Assembly: GCF_019355935.1 (NCBI RefSeq)
Contig: NZ_CP079925.1
Span: 2,914,001 to 2,978,000, forward strand
Direction of reading: 5' to 3'
Length of the DNA: 64,000 bases
Origin: Comamonas sp. Y33R10-2
Lineage (GTDB): Bacteria > Pseudomonadota > Gammaproteobacteria > Burkholderiales > Burkholderiaceae_C
Shown here: positions 49,274 to 58,522 of the stretch, in pieces
Layout: every line of letters begins with the position of its first letter
Numbering within the stretch: the first letter of the stretch is position 1
The notes under the pieces: generated by a model
Databases searched by the model: none
What the model was told of the DNA's origin: nothing
The model's input: only the letters and a program-made list of their open reading frames with translations
Translations under genes and position numbers: made by a program

Positions 49274-50152
49274 ATGAACGATATCTCGTTAGTTGAGTTC
49301 GGCACTACAACTGCTGAAAGAAGGCGCTGGCCCTCACACTTTTGGGCGCAAGCCTCTGCCTATGACTTTGCCCAAGCGCAGACCAATGGGTTGGTCGCTG
49401 AGACTGTCGCAGTGCTGCCCGTGGGCGCGGTGGAGCAGCATGGCCCGCATTTGCCGCTGTCGGTAGATGCCCGCTTGATTGACGGCGTGATTGACAATGC
49501 CCTGCCACTGCTGCCCGCAGACTTGCCGGTGCTGTTTTTGCCGCCGCAAAACATTGGCTTCTCGGTCGAGCACAGCAATTACGCTGGTACTTTGACCTTG
49601 CAGCCTGCCACGCTGATTGCGCTGTGGTCGGAGCTGGGTGCCTGCGTGGCACGTGCCGGGGTCAAAAAGCTGCTGCTGCTCAACGGCCACGGCGGTCAAG
49701 TCAGCGTGATGGATGTGGTGGCGCGGGAGCTGCGTATCAAACATGGCTTGCTGGTCTACAGCGCCAGCTGGTTTGGCTTGGTGGACGATGCCGCCAATCA
49801 GCAGTTTTGCGCGCACGAGCACCGCTTTGGCGTGCACGGCGGCGAGGTGGAGACATCGATGATGCTGCACTTGGCCCCTGAGACTGTGCATATGCAGAGG
49901 GCGCAGAACTTTGCCTCCACCTCTGAAGTGCGCGCTGGCAAATATCACTTCATCGGCAATGGCCGCAGCGCAAAATTAGGCTGGGCGATGGAGGATTACA
50001 ACCCCGCAGGTGCGGCAGGCAACTCTGCCGCAGCCACAGCAGAGCGCGGCGCGGTGATGGTGCAGTCAGCGGCTCAAGGGCTGGCCAAGCTGCTGGGGGA
50101 GATTCACGATCTGCCCTTGAGCACGGTGGAAAACAAGCCGCAGCCGATTTAA
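49274..50152 (+). CDS. Creatininase-family amidohydrolase
   Basis: This 292-aa protein shows the creatininase signature: LPVGAVEQHGPHLPLSVDARL (metal-binding Glu, His, Asp), LLLLNGHGGQVSVMDV (His) and FGVHGGEVETSMMLHL (Glu). Such enzymes are zinc or manganese cyclic amidohydrolases (creatininase, MftE-like peptidase, FAPy deformylase). The substrate cannot be told. The start ATG 49274 is preferred to a GTG at 49238, but neither has a strong ribosome site. The gene is monocistronic and ends at a clear terminator. Confidence 0.86.
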   Translation: MNDISLVEFGTTTAERRRWPSHFWAQASAYDFAQAQTNGLVAETVAVLPVGAVEQHGPHLPLSVDARLIDGVIDNALPLLPADLPVLFLPPQNIGFSVEHSNYAGTLTLQPATLIALWSELGACVARAGVKKLLLLNGHGGQVSVMDVVARELRIKHGLLVYSASWFGLVDDAANQQFCAHEHRFGVHGGEVETSMMLHLAPETVHMQRAQNFASTSEVRAGKYHFIGNGRSAKLGWAMEDYNPAGAAGNSAAATAERGAVMVQSAAQGLAKLLGEIHDLPLSTVENKPQPI

Positions 50153-50173
50153 AGAAATGAGCGTCATGTACGC

Positions 50174-50199
50174 AAACAGCCTGCATTTGCAGGCTGTTT
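50174..50199 (+). terminator. Terminator of the creatininase-family gene
   Basis: AAACAGCCTGCA pairs with TGCAGGCTGTTT and is followed by T. It also serves the convergent Bug receptor gene. Confidence 0.85.
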
Positions 50200-50248
50200 T
50201 GTATTCAAAACGAATATTTTCAGGAACTAGCTGCTCCTGAAAGCATAG

Positions 50249-51235
50249 TTATTGTTTGGGGATTTTGGCGGCAACAATCACATCGCCCCAGCGCTTGATT
50301 TCCGACTGCAGGAGCTTGGTGGTTTGCTCGGATGTGCTGGCCTGCGCTTGCACATTCAGCTCGCGCAGCTTCTTGGCAACCTCAGGGTTGTTCACAGCTG
50401 CGTTGATTTCTTTGTTCAGGCGGGCAATCACAGCAGCCGGTGTTTTGGAAGGTGCAGCCAGTGCATTCCAAGACGATGCCACAAAGCCTTTCACGCCAGA
50501 TTCTTGGGCCGTAGGCACGGCCGGCAGCAAGGGCGAGCGCTTTTCGCCCGTCACGGCCAGCAGATTCACGGCTTTGGAATTGATCTGGCCCATGATGGGC
50601 GTGAGAATTTCCACCGCTGCATCGATCTGCTTGCCGCGCAAGGCGGTTACCACGGCAGGGGTGCCGTTGAAGGGCACGATTTGGGCATCAATCCCTGCGG
50701 TGGTCTTGAACAACTCGGCTGCCAAGTGCTGGGTGCTGCCTACATTGATGCTGCCCAGGTTCAACTTGCCGGGGTTGGCTTTGGCATAGCTCACCAACTC
50801 AGCCAAGTTCTTGAAGGGTGACTTGGCGTCCGTCACCACGCCAATGTCAAAATAGCCCAGCGTGGAGATGGGTGTCAGATCTTTGACCATGTCGAATGGC
50901 AGGCTGTTAAACAGGTTCACGGTCACAGCGCTGCCGTTGGACATGAGAAACAGGGTGTGGCCGTCTGGCGCTGATTTGGCCACGGCATCTGCTGCCAGAA
51001 TGCCGCCTGCACTGGGCTTGTTGTCAATCACCACGGGCTGGCCCAGCTGGGTAGACAGTTGCTGTGCAACCACGCGGGCCGTCACATCGGCCACGCCGCC
51101 TGCGCCAAAAGGCACGACGATGCGAATGGGGCGGTTAGACAGGCCTTGGGCCTGTGCGGTGCTGGCAAATCCGGTCAGCAATGCAGCCCCGGCTGCAGCG
51201 CTGATGATGGATTGGGTAAAACTGCGGCGTTTCAT
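50249..51235 (-). CDS. Bug-family tripartite tricarboxylate transporter receptor
   Basis: A 328-aa periplasmic binding protein, second Bug gene of the window. The signal peptide ends near STAQAQG, and the mature start is NRPIRIVVPFGAGGVADVTARVV. VVIDNKPSAGGILAADAVAKS and VPFNGTPAVVTALRGKQIDAAVE-like segments are diagnostic. The two Bug proteins in this window are clearly not close paralogues. MKRRSFTQS at 51235 is chosen as start. No TctAB genes are nearby. Confidence 0.9.
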   Translation of the reverse strand: MKRRSFTQSIISAAAGAALLTGFASTAQAQGLSNRPIRIVVPFGAGGVADVTARVVAQQLSTQLGQPVVIDNKPSAGGILAADAVAKSAPDGHTLFLMSNGSAVTVNLFNSLPFDMVKDLTPISTLGYFDIGVVTDAKSPFKNLAELVSYAKANPGKLNLGSINVGSTQHLAAELFKTTAGIDAQIVPFNGTPAVVTALRGKQIDAAVEILTPIMGQINSKAVNLLAVTGEKRSPLLPAVPTAQESGVKGFVASSWNALAAPSKTPAAVIARLNKEINAAVNNPEVAKKLRELNVQAQASTSEQTTKLLQSEIKRWGDVIVAAKIPKQ

Positions 51236-51368
51236 GCTTGTCCTTCTGTCTGAAACTTTAGTGCACAGAGTGTGCGGCTGAAAGTCACTAACCACTAGAG
51301 ACAAGTTGTTCTGTCAGTTATGCCGCAATGGAATGGTTGAGCTGGCTCAAACTTGTTTGAGGCTCAGT

Positions 51369-52043
51369 TCAAGCGCTCGTAATCGAGCCGCGATGCTCCG
51401 CTGTGTCAAGGTGATTGAGGGTGTTGAAGGTCTGCAGCATCAGTCGCTTGTGGCTGATGCTGAACTGAGTCACCGCAATATTGCGCAGCCTCATATTCAG
51501 GGCAATCGTCACCTCGGGCGCTGTGCCCAGCACCAGACCTACAGCGGCCGAGATGGGGCCGCCGCTGCTCACCAGCAGCACGTTCTGGCCACTGTGCTGC
51601 TGGCGTATTTCTTCGAGCACCTGATGCACGCCATCTGCAAAACCATTCCAGTCAGGCATGCCTTGCGGGCTGATGGTGCCGCCCATCCACTGGGCCAATG
51701 CATCGCACAGCAGGCGAAAGTGGTGGCGATACAGCTCGGGCGTATCGGGTTTGGGTAGCGGCGCGGGGTGAATGGCGCGCAGCAGCGCAGCACTGTCGTA
51801 TTCATTGAGGCCGGGCCGGTTTTGGGGCTCAGGGGTTGCGCCTCCTAGTCCTTGCACAATGGCGGCCAGCGTCTGCTGGTGGCGCTTGAGCGTGCCGGCA
51901 TAGACGGCATCAAACGTCACACCTCGCTCGCGCCAGTATTCGCCCAAACGCAGGGCTTGTGCATTGCCGCGCTCGCTGAGCTGGTCGTAATCATCCGCGC
52001 CAAACGAGGCCTGGCCGTGGCGCACAAGGTGGAGGGTTCCCAT
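51369..52043 (-). CDS. Histidine phosphatase superfamily protein
   Basis: A 224-aa protein with the RHG motif at the N-terminus (LHLVRHGQASFG) and the second catalytic His region in VLLVSSGGPISAAVG, where the usual Gly-His is replaced by Ser-Gly-Gly. The replacement could affect catalysis, but some members use variants. The family covers phosphoglycerate mutases and many small phosphatases. MGTLHLVRHG at 52043 is the natural start. It is divergent from the iron-transport genes. Confidence 0.82.
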   Translation of the reverse strand: MGTLHLVRHGQASFGADDYDQLSERGNAQALRLGEYWRERGVTFDAVYAGTLKRHQQTLAAIVQGLGGATPEPQNRPGLNEYDSAALLRAIHPAPLPKPDTPELYRHHFRLLCDALAQWMGGTISPQGMPDWNGFADGVHQVLEEIRQQHSGQNVLLVSSGGPISAAVGLVLGTAPEVTIALNMRLRNIAVTQFSISHKRLMLQTFNTLNHLDTAEHRGSITSA

Positions 52044-52186
52044 AGGCGCAATGTTGAGACTTGCCAAGCGGCGGCGCTGTCATGCCTGCGACCTGCTGGC
52101 ACTTGGGCGACAGCAGGGAGCATCTATGTCCGCACAGCTTCTCGGGATGAGGTCAGCTGAGCAGAAGCACCCGCTCAGTTAAGATT

Positions 52187-52205
52187 GATGCGAGTGATTC
52201 TCAAA
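52187..52205 (+). promoter_or_regulatory. Fur-box-like operator upstream of fbpA
   Basis: GATGCGAGTGATTCTCAAA resembles the betaproteobacterial Fur consensus (TGCGAATGATTCTCA core). It lies about 120 bp before the iron-binding protein gene, fitting iron-repressed expression of fbpABC. Confidence 0.65.
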
Positions 52206-52324
52206 AACATCACCACATACTTTGCATTCGGTTTTGCTGCTTAAGCCTTTTAATGCGGGCGAAGATGGCTGACTGCCCAAGCGCTTGGTGGTGTGTCTGC
52301 TGCCCTTATCTTCTGGAGCCTTCC

Positions 52325-53353
52325 ATGTTTCGACGCCCCCTGTTTACACTGGCCGCCGTTGCCAGCCTGTGCGCCCCTGCGCTGTCCGCTCATGCTGAGG
52401 ACATCACGCTCTACACCACACGCGAGCCTGCGCTGATTCAGCCACTGCTGGCGGCTTTTACGGCCCAGACCAAGGTGGGTGTGAAGACGGTGTTTGTGAA
52501 AGACGGTTTGCTAGAGCGCGTCAAGGCGGAAGGCGAGCGCTCTCCTGCCGATGTGCTGATGACTGTGGACATTGGCAATTTGCTGGATTTGGTCGATGGC
52601 GGCGTAACTCAGCCGGTGAAGTCCTCGGTGCTGGAAAGCGCTATCCCAGCTCAGCTGCGCGCGGCGGATAACCAGTGGTTTGCGCTGTCGATGCGCGCCC
52701 GCGTGCTGTACGCTGAAAAGGACATGAAGCTAGCGAGCTTTCGATACGAAGACTTGGCCAAGCCCCAGTTCAAGGGCAAGGTCTGCAGCCGCGCCGGTCA
52801 GCACCCTTACAACACCGCCTTGATTGCGGCCATGATCGCCCATGACGGCGAAGCCAAGACCGAGCAATGGCTCAAAGGCGTGAAGGCCAACTTGGCACGC
52901 AAGGCCACAGGCGGCGACCGTGATGTAGCGCGCGACATTCTGGGCGGCATCTGCGACGTGGGTCTGGCCAACAGCTATTACGTGGGCCACATGAAGGCAG
53001 CCAAGGAAGGCACGGACGCGCGCAAGTGGGGCGACTCCATCAAGGTCATCAAGCCGACCTTCAACGACCCCAAGAGCGGCACGCACATCAACATTAGCGG
53101 TGCATCGGTAGCCAAGCACGCGCCTAACCGTGCCAATGCCGTGAAGCTGCTGGAGTTCTTGGTGTCTGAGCCTGCACAGAATCTGTACGCACAAGCCAAC
53201 TACGAGCACCCTGTGCGCAAGGGTGTGGCGCTGGACCCCGTCGTGGCTAAGAGCATTGGCGAGGTCAAGGTCGATCCGCTGCCGCTGGCCGACATTGCCA
53301 AGCACCGCAAGGCCGCTAGCTTGCTGGTCGACAAGGTTGGGTTTGATAAATAA
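52325..53353 (+). CDS. fbpA: Periplasmic ferric iron-binding protein
   Basis: A 342-aa FbpA/FutA-type solute-binding protein. The signal peptide ends near LSAHAED. ITLYTTREPALIQPLLAAFTAQTKVGV, ERSPADVLMTVDIGNLLDLV, CDVGLANSYYVGHM (Tyr pair that ligates iron) and GTHINISGASVAKHAPN are diagnostic. It binds Fe3+ in the periplasm for the downstream permease and ATPase. ATG 52325 follows TGGAG; the in-frame extension to 52253 runs through the promoter region. The gene is separated from fbpB by a 100-bp dispersed repeat. Confidence 0.92.
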   Translation: MFRRPLFTLAAVASLCAPALSAHAEDITLYTTREPALIQPLLAAFTAQTKVGVKTVFVKDGLLERVKAEGERSPADVLMTVDIGNLLDLVDGGVTQPVKSSVLESAIPAQLRAADNQWFALSMRARVLYAEKDMKLASFRYEDLAKPQFKGKVCSRAGQHPYNTALIAAMIAHDGEAKTEQWLKGVKANLARKATGGDRDVARDILGGICDVGLANSYYVGHMKAAKEGTDARKWGDSIKVIKPTFNDPKSGTHINISGASVAKHAPNRANAVKLLEFLVSEPAQNLYAQANYEHPVRKGVALDPVVAKSIGEVKVDPLPLADIAKHRKAASLLVDKVGFDK

Positions 53354-53357
53354 GTAA

Positions 53358-53457
53358 CACCCCCTGAGGCGCCTTGCGCCTTCCCCCTCTCTCTACGCGC
53401 TTCGCGTTAGGGGAGGGGAACGACAGCATCGCTGCGGGGCGGCCCTTGCTTGCTGTC
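53358..53457 (-). repeat. Dispersed palindromic repeat, family P3, copy 3
   Basis: It is the reverse complement of the copy at 37083-37174 with few changes: CCCCTGAGGCGCC-TTG-GGCGCC-type hairpin, CTCTCTCTACGCGC, GGGGAACGACAGCATCGC and GGGGCGGCCCTTGCTTGCTG. It separates fbpA from fbpB and could attenuate transcription between them. Confidence 0.8.
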
Positions 53458-53563
53458 TCTTGTTTTGGGCATGCTTGTTTTAGCATTGCGCTTCTGCTTT
53501 AGCCCCTTTGTTGGGGCATGTCTGTTTTTGGGTCGTTGGTCTTGGCGTGATCTTTTTGCTTTG

Positions 53564-55216
53564 ATGTTTTCTTTTCTTCGTTCAGGGCTGCGGCCCGTCG
53601 GGCTGGTGTGGCAGGGCGCAAGCGGGTTGATTGCGCTGGGGGTGCTTGCGCCTATCGCTTCGCTGGCGTGGCTGGCGCTGGGCGCAGACTTGGCGCATTG
53701 GCAAAATTTGTTGCGCTATGTGTTGCCAGATGCCGCTATCAACACCGCCTTGCTGCTGACGGGCGTGGGCTTGCTGGTGCTGGTGGTGGGCACGGGTTGC
53801 GCTTGGTTGGTGACGGCCTATGAATTTCCGGGCAGGCGCTGGTTGCATTGGTCGCTGCTGCTGCCGCTGGCCATGCCGGCCTATATCGTCGCGTTTTCTT
53901 ATCTGGATTTGCTGCACCCCATTGGCCCGGTGCAAGGCGCTTTGCGCTGGGTGCTGGGCTATGACAGCCCGCGCCAGTGGCGGCTGCCCGATTTGCGCTC
54001 CATGGGTGGCGCGATTTTTGTGCTGGGCTTCACGCTCTACCCTTATGTGTACATGACGGCGCGGGCCATGTTTATGACCCAGCCTGCGCATTTGATGGAA
54101 GCCGCGCGCTCGCTGGGCGAAACGCGCTGGGGCGCTTTTTGGCGCGTCGCTTTGCCCATGGCGCGGCCCGCATTAGTCGTAGGCTTGAGTTTGGCGCTGC
54201 TGGAGACGCTCAACGACATTGGCGTCTCTGAATTTTTGGGCGTACACACGCTCACCGTATCGATTTACACCACTTGGGTCACGCGCTCTGATCTGGCGGG
54301 CGCTGCGCAAATCGCCTGCTCCATGCTGCTGGCCGTGGTGGCGCTGGTTTGGTTAGAAAGGCGAGGCCGCAGCCGCCAGCGTTTTGGCTCAGCCCAGCGC
54401 ATGCGCGGCATTGAGCCGCATCGCCTGCCCGGCCACAGCGCATGGTTGGCCACGCTGGCGTGCAGCGTGCCTGTCGTGATTGGCTTTGTGGCCCCAGCCG
54501 CCTATCTGGCTTGGGAGAGCGTCAAGCGCTTTGCGCAGGGCACAGGCATTTCTGCGGGTCTGGTGTCCAGCTTGCTGAATACCTTGGGGCTGGCGCTGGG
54601 CGTGACGGTGATTGCCGTGGCCGCTGGACTGGTAGTGGCATGGTCCACCCGTGCAGGCATCAGCACCCGCGCGCCATCGCGCTGGCCGGCGCAGGTAGCG
54701 GCATTGGGCTATGCCGTGCCGGGCACGGTGCTCGCCATTGGTTTGCTAACCCCTGCTCTGGCTTTGGACGCGGGACTTGCCAGCCTGTTTGGTGCCAAAG
54801 GCCTGCCGCTGATGGGCTTGGGCGTGGTGCTGGTAGCGGCCTGCGTGATTCGCTTTTTGGTCATGCCGGTAGGCGGCATTGAGGCTGGGCTGGCCCGCAT
54901 ACCCCCTACGCTGGAGCAGGCCTCGCGCCTGCTGGGAGAGGGGCGCCTTGCCACACTGCGCCGCGTGCATCTGCCGCTGCTGCGCCCTGCCATGGCGACC
55001 AGCGCCATGCTGGTGTTTGTGGATGCTATGAAAGAGCTGCCCGCTACGCTGCTGCTGCGCCCGGCTGACTTCGATACGCTGGCGACTTGGCTGTATGCCG
55101 AGGCGGCACGCGGCACCTATGAAGAAGGCGCGATTGCTGCGCTTTTCATTGTGTTGGCAGGGCTGATCCCCGTCGTGCTGCTGGCGCGCACTCAGCTTTC
55201 GGCGGCTAGGCAATGA
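53564..55216 (+). CDS. fbpB: Ferric iron ABC transporter permease
   Basis: A permease of about 550 aa with two BPD_transp_1 halves, each with EAA loops (EAARSLGETRWGAFWRVALPMARPA; EQASRLLGEGRLATLRRVHLPLLRP). It is the membrane channel of a FbpABC/AfuABC iron importer. The start is uncertain: the frame is open to 53450, inside the repeat, and ATG 53564 gives the usual length but has no ribosome site. It lies downstream of fbpA, so expression may rely on readthrough of the repeat. Confidence 0.9.
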   Translation: MFSFLRSGLRPVGLVWQGASGLIALGVLAPIASLAWLALGADLAHWQNLLRYVLPDAAINTALLLTGVGLLVLVVGTGCAWLVTAYEFPGRRWLHWSLLLPLAMPAYIVAFSYLDLLHPIGPVQGALRWVLGYDSPRQWRLPDLRSMGGAIFVLGFTLYPYVYMTARAMFMTQPAHLMEAARSLGETRWGAFWRVALPMARPALVVGLSLALLETLNDIGVSEFLGVHTLTVSIYTTWVTRSDLAGAAQIACSMLLAVVALVWLERRGRSRQRFGSAQRMRGIEPHRLPGHSAWLATLACSVPVVIGFVAPAAYLAWESVKRFAQGTGISAGLVSSLLNTLGLALGVTVIAVAAGLVVAWSTRAGISTRAPSRWPAQVAALGYAVPGTVLAIGLLTPALALDAGLASLFGAKGLPLMGLGVVLVAACVIRFLVMPVGGIEAGLARIPPTLEQASRLLGEGRLATLRRVHLPLLRPAMATSAMLVFVDAMKELPATLLLRPADFDTLATWLYAEAARGTYEEGAIAALFIVLAGLIPVVLLARTQLSAARQ

Positions 55217-55297
55217 ATAGGCGTCAAACAAGCTTTAAGTCCTTATATTTATTGGACGTACAGCTATTGAAATCGAAGTAAAAATTGAATTAAAAGA

Positions 55298-55954
55298 ATG
55301 ACCGCCTCACTCCACATTGCACAGCTGCATCTGGGCTATGAAACGCCCAAGGGTCTGCACACCGTGCTGCAGGGCTTTGATCTGCAGCTGCCTGCCGGCC
55401 ACATCGCCAGCTTGCTCGGGCCTTCGGGCTGCGGCAAGACCTCGGTGCTGCGCGCCATTGCTGGGTTTGAGCCCGTTCGTGCGGGCAGCATTCATCTGGG
55501 CGAGCGGCTGTTGTCTGGCCCCAGAACCCATCTGCCGCCCGAGCAGCGCCATGTGGGCATGATGTTTCAAGAATACGGCCTGTTCCCACACCTCAGCGCC
55601 GCGCAGAACGTGGGATTTGGCCTGCGCCGCAGCAGCAAAGCCGAGCGCGATCAGCGAGTCAATGAATTGCTCGCTGTGGTGGGCTTGGGTGATGCGGGAG
55701 CCAAGTTCCCGCACGAGTTGTCCGGCGGTCAGCAGCAGCGCATTGCACTGGCGCGGGCCTTGGCCCCATCGCCTGCCTTGCTGCTGCTCGATGAGCCGTT
55801 TTCCAACTTGGATGCCGCCACCCGCGAGCGCCTGACGCTGGAGGTGCGCGACATTCTGCGTGCCGCAGGCCAGACCGCCATCTTGGTCACACACAACGCG
55901 CAAGAGGCTGAGGTGATGGCTGACCAGATTTGCGTGATGACGCCGGTGGTTTAA
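55298..55954 (+). CDS. fbpC: Ferric iron ABC transporter ATPase, short form
   Basis: A 218-aa ABC ATPase. Walker A GPSGCGKTS, Q-loop MFQEYGLFPHL, signature LSGGQQQR, Walker B LLLLDEPFSNLD and the H-loop (LVTHNAQEAE) are intact. The protein stops right after MADQICVMTPVV, so it lacks the C-terminal TOBE/regulatory domain of usual FbpC (about 350 aa). It may be a natural short form. The AT-rich 80 bp between fbpB and this gene hold nothing recognisable. The stop overlaps a convergent gene by four bases. Confidence 0.85.
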   Translation: MTASLHIAQLHLGYETPKGLHTVLQGFDLQLPAGHIASLLGPSGCGKTSVLRAIAGFEPVRAGSIHLGERLLSGPRTHLPPEQRHVGMMFQEYGLFPHLSAAQNVGFGLRRSSKAERDQRVNELLAVVGLGDAGAKFPHELSGGQQQRIALARALAPSPALLLLDEPFSNLDAATRERLTLEVRDILRAAGQTAILVTHNAQEAEVMADQICVMTPVV

Positions 55955-56931
55955 AGCAGGACTGTTCCGCTGGTGACGGTCACGGTATGACCGCCGACTT
56001 TGAGCTTGCCGTCAGCGCTGGTCTGCACATGGACTTGGCCATCACGCCCCACACACACGCCTTGGGCGGCGATGTAAGGCGCTTGCAGCAAGCCCTCGCC
56101 CGTTAGCCACTGAGCTAGAGCGGCATTCAAGCTGCCGGTGACGGGGTCTTCGCTGGTTGTTTCGCCAATCAGCGCACGCACTTCCATGCGGGGCTGCTCG
56201 CTGGAGGTTTTTTCCTGCCCAGCCTCAGCCGCCTGCTTGGCAAAAGCGCGCGCTTCGCGGCTGGATCGGCCGATCAACGGTGCATCGTCTTCAGCCTCAT
56301 ACAGCGCGACCAGCCCGGCTTTGGCACCCAGCTCTTGCAGGGCGGCAAAGTCTGGCTCCACGCCCAAAACGGTATCCGTATGGTCCAGCAGCAGACCCAG
56401 CCAAGGAGAGCCGTTATTAAGGCTGCGCGCCATCAGCAACTGATCGCGCTCAAGACCTAGCGCCTTGAGTATGGGGGCCAGTTCTGCTTCTGAGACTTCT
56501 TGCGAGTCTAGCGATGGCGCTTCAAAAAACAGAGCGCCTTGTGGGCTTGCGGTAATGGGCACAAGCCCTTTTTTGCATTCTTGCAGCACTTGATCTGCCT
56601 TGCGTGGCTGGCCGCCCTGAGCCAGCCATGCGTGGCAGCTGCCCAGCGTAGGGTGGCCGGCAAAGGCAAGCTCACCCGCTGGGGTGAAGATGCGCAGCAG
56701 GTAGTCCGCCCCCGCAGCTTTGCCCTCAGCGCTGGGCTGCATCACAAAGGTGGTTTCCGAAAGATTGGTCCAGCGTGCAAAAGCCTGCATCTGCGCGTCG
56801 CTCAAACCATCGGCCTGCAACACGACCGCCACGGGGTTGCCGAGCAGGGCGGTTTGCGTGAACACGTCCACGGTCATGTAAGGACGGGCGATAGGGCTGG
56901 CGTGAGCAAGGGTAGGAGCTGGGGCAGACAT
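55951..56931 (-). CDS. PhzF-family isomerase-like protein
   Basis: A 326-aa protein of the PhzF/diaminopimelate epimerase fold. The start YMTVDVFTQTALLGNPVAVVL, the catalytic-type Glu in LSETTFVM, GHPTLGSCHAWL and the late TSEDPVTGSLNAALAQWL (G-S/T-x-N-x-G region) match. It is an insertion-containing member: about 30 residues (AFAKQAAEAGQEKTSSEQPRM) sit in the second half. Its role is unknown; few members have a proved substrate. It is convergent with fbpC. Confidence 0.85.
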   Translation of the reverse strand: MSAPAPTLAHASPIARPYMTVDVFTQTALLGNPVAVVLQADGLSDAQMQAFARWTNLSETTFVMQPSAEGKAAGADYLLRIFTPAGELAFAGHPTLGSCHAWLAQGGQPRKADQVLQECKKGLVPITASPQGALFFEAPSLDSQEVSEAELAPILKALGLERDQLLMARSLNNGSPWLGLLLDHTDTVLGVEPDFAALQELGAKAGLVALYEAEDDAPLIGRSSREARAFAKQAAEAGQEKTSSEQPRMEVRALIGETTSEDPVTGSLNAALAQWLTGEGLLQAPYIAAQGVCVGRDGQVHVQTSADGKLKVGGHTVTVTSGTVLL

Positions 56932-56956
56932 GGGCAGGGATTGTCGGCAAAAAGAA

Positions 56957-56994
56957 AAACCGGCGCTGCACGGAGGTTCGTGAAGTGCCGGTTT
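56957..56994 (-). terminator. Hairpin downstream of the aminotransferase gene
   Basis: AAACCGGCGCT pairs with AGTGCCGGTTT (one G-U). On the minus strand TTTTTCTTTTT follows, so it terminates the leftward aminotransferase gene. Confidence 0.7.
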
Positions 56995-57017
56995 GGAAGG
57001 CGCGGAGCGCCTCAGGG
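56995..57017 (+). repeat. Short copy of the 3'-end-associated repeat (family P3)
   Basis: GGAAGGCGCGGAGCGCCTCA matches the final hairpin of the longer P3 copies. It ends two bases before the aminotransferase stop codon at 57019. Confidence 0.5.
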
Positions 57018-57018
57018 C

Positions 57019-58200
57019 TTATGCGTAAGCTTTAATGGCGTCAGCCAAGGCGGCTACGCCCTGGTTGATCTGCTCTGTAGAGACCGTCACATAAGACAGG
57101 CGCAGAGTATTGGTCTGCGCATCGCCTGCGTAGAAAGGAGCGCCGGGCACAAAGGCCATATTGCGCTCCACGGCCTTGGCCAGCAGGGCTTGTGCGTCCA
57201 TGCCTGCGGGCAGCGTCAGCCACAGGAACATGCCGCCGACGGGGCGAGTCCATGTCACGCCCAAGCCTGCCATTTCGCGCTCTAGCGCCATCAGCATCAC
57301 GTCGCGCTGCACCTTGTACATGGCGCGGATGGTGGGCACATGGCGGTCGAGGAAACCGTCCTTGATCACCTCGGCCACCACGCGCTGGTTAAAGCTGGGG
57401 GTGTGTAGGTCAGCGGCTTGCTTGGCCTGAGTCAGCTTGCCGTACACGGACTTGGGCGCCACGATGAAACCAATGCGCAGGCCGGGGGCCAGCACCTTGG
57501 AGAACGAGCCCATGTAGATCACGCCTTCGGGGTTGCGTGCAGCCAGCGGCAAAGGGGGTTCCTGCTCGTACCAGAGGTCGCCGTAGGGGTTGTCTTCGAC
57601 CAGAGGAATGTTCAACTCCTTGGCCTTTTCCACCAGTGCCTGACGGCGTGCATCGCTCATGGTGCGGCCGGTGGGGTTTTGGAAGTTGGGCAGCACATAG
57701 GCCATGCGAGCCTTGTCAGCGCCGGAGCCTACCTTGGCGGCAAAGTCGGCAATCACCATGCCTTCGTCATCGCTGTCCACGCCTTCGGCCACTGGCTCTG
57801 TGGGGGCGAATGCCTGCAGTGCACCGAGATAGGTGGGCTTTTCCACCAGCACGCGGCTGCCCTTGTCGAGGAAGACCTTGCCGATCAAGTCCAGCGCCTG
57901 CTGGCTGCCGGTGGTGATCAGAATTTGCTCGGGGTCCACATTCCAAGGCAGGAAGTCAGCAATCGCCTGACGCAGCGGGGCAAAGCCTTCGGTTGTGGAG
58001 TACTGCAGGGCGGCCGCGCCGTCACGCTGCATCACGGTCTGGCAGGCCTGCGTGAAAACGTCCAGCGGGAAGGCCTTGGGTGAGGGCAGACCGCCAGCCA
58101 TGCTGATGATGCCGGGGCGGTCAGTCAGCTTCAGGATCTCGCGGATAGCGGAGGAATTCATCTTGGCAGTGCGTGCTGCCAGTGTCCATGTTGTCGTCAT
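57019..58200 (-). CDS. PLP-dependent class I/II aminotransferase (2-aminoadipate aminotransferase-like)
   Basis: A 393-aa fold-type I enzyme. The PLP-lysine lies in MGSFSKVLAPGLRIGF; PNFQNPTGRTM, LVEDNPYGDLWYE and ITTGSQQALDLIGKVF are standard. The MAGGLPSPKAFP start resembles LysN-type and kynurenine/2-aminoadipate transaminases. The substrate is not settled by sequence. It is divergent from a MocR regulator, which likely controls it. MTTTWTLAART at 58200 is the chosen start. The 440-bp region between the two genes holds operator-like repeats. Confidence 0.9.
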   Translation of the reverse strand: MTTTWTLAARTAKMNSSAIREILKLTDRPGIISMAGGLPSPKAFPLDVFTQACQTVMQRDGAAALQYSTTEGFAPLRQAIADFLPWNVDPEQILITTGSQQALDLIGKVFLDKGSRVLVEKPTYLGALQAFAPTEPVAEGVDSDDEGMVIADFAAKVGSGADKARMAYVLPNFQNPTGRTMSDARRQALVEKAKELNIPLVEDNPYGDLWYEQEPPLPLAARNPEGVIYMGSFSKVLAPGLRIGFIVAPKSVYGKLTQAKQAADLHTPSFNQRVVAEVIKDGFLDRHVPTIRAMYKVQRDVMLMALEREMAGLGVTWTRPVGGMFLWLTLPAGMDAQALLAKAVERNMAFVPGAPFYAGDAQTNTLRLSYVTVSTEQINQGVAALADAIKAYA

Positions 58201-58522
58201 AAACAAATCTCGATCTCTACGATGCCTGCCCGCAAATGGGCTGGCTGAATGGGGTCTCATGCTGTGCTGCAGCAGCACTGGCTAGCGTTCGCTAAGCGTT
58301 AACTAGCGCAGGGACAGAGCTCCAGCATAAAGGTTTATTTTGTCGCGGCCAGCTTGCCTGTGCGGGTTGGCGGGCAATTGCTTCTAACTGCGACGAGCTT
58401 GCGATGGGATGGTTTGCAGCATGTGGGGCTGCTGGCCACGACCAAAGCGCTAGCAAAGCGTTGCCAAGTCCCTGTGTAGAGGGCGGCCAAGCGAGTTTGA
58501 TGGCTTCAATATACGCGTCAGA

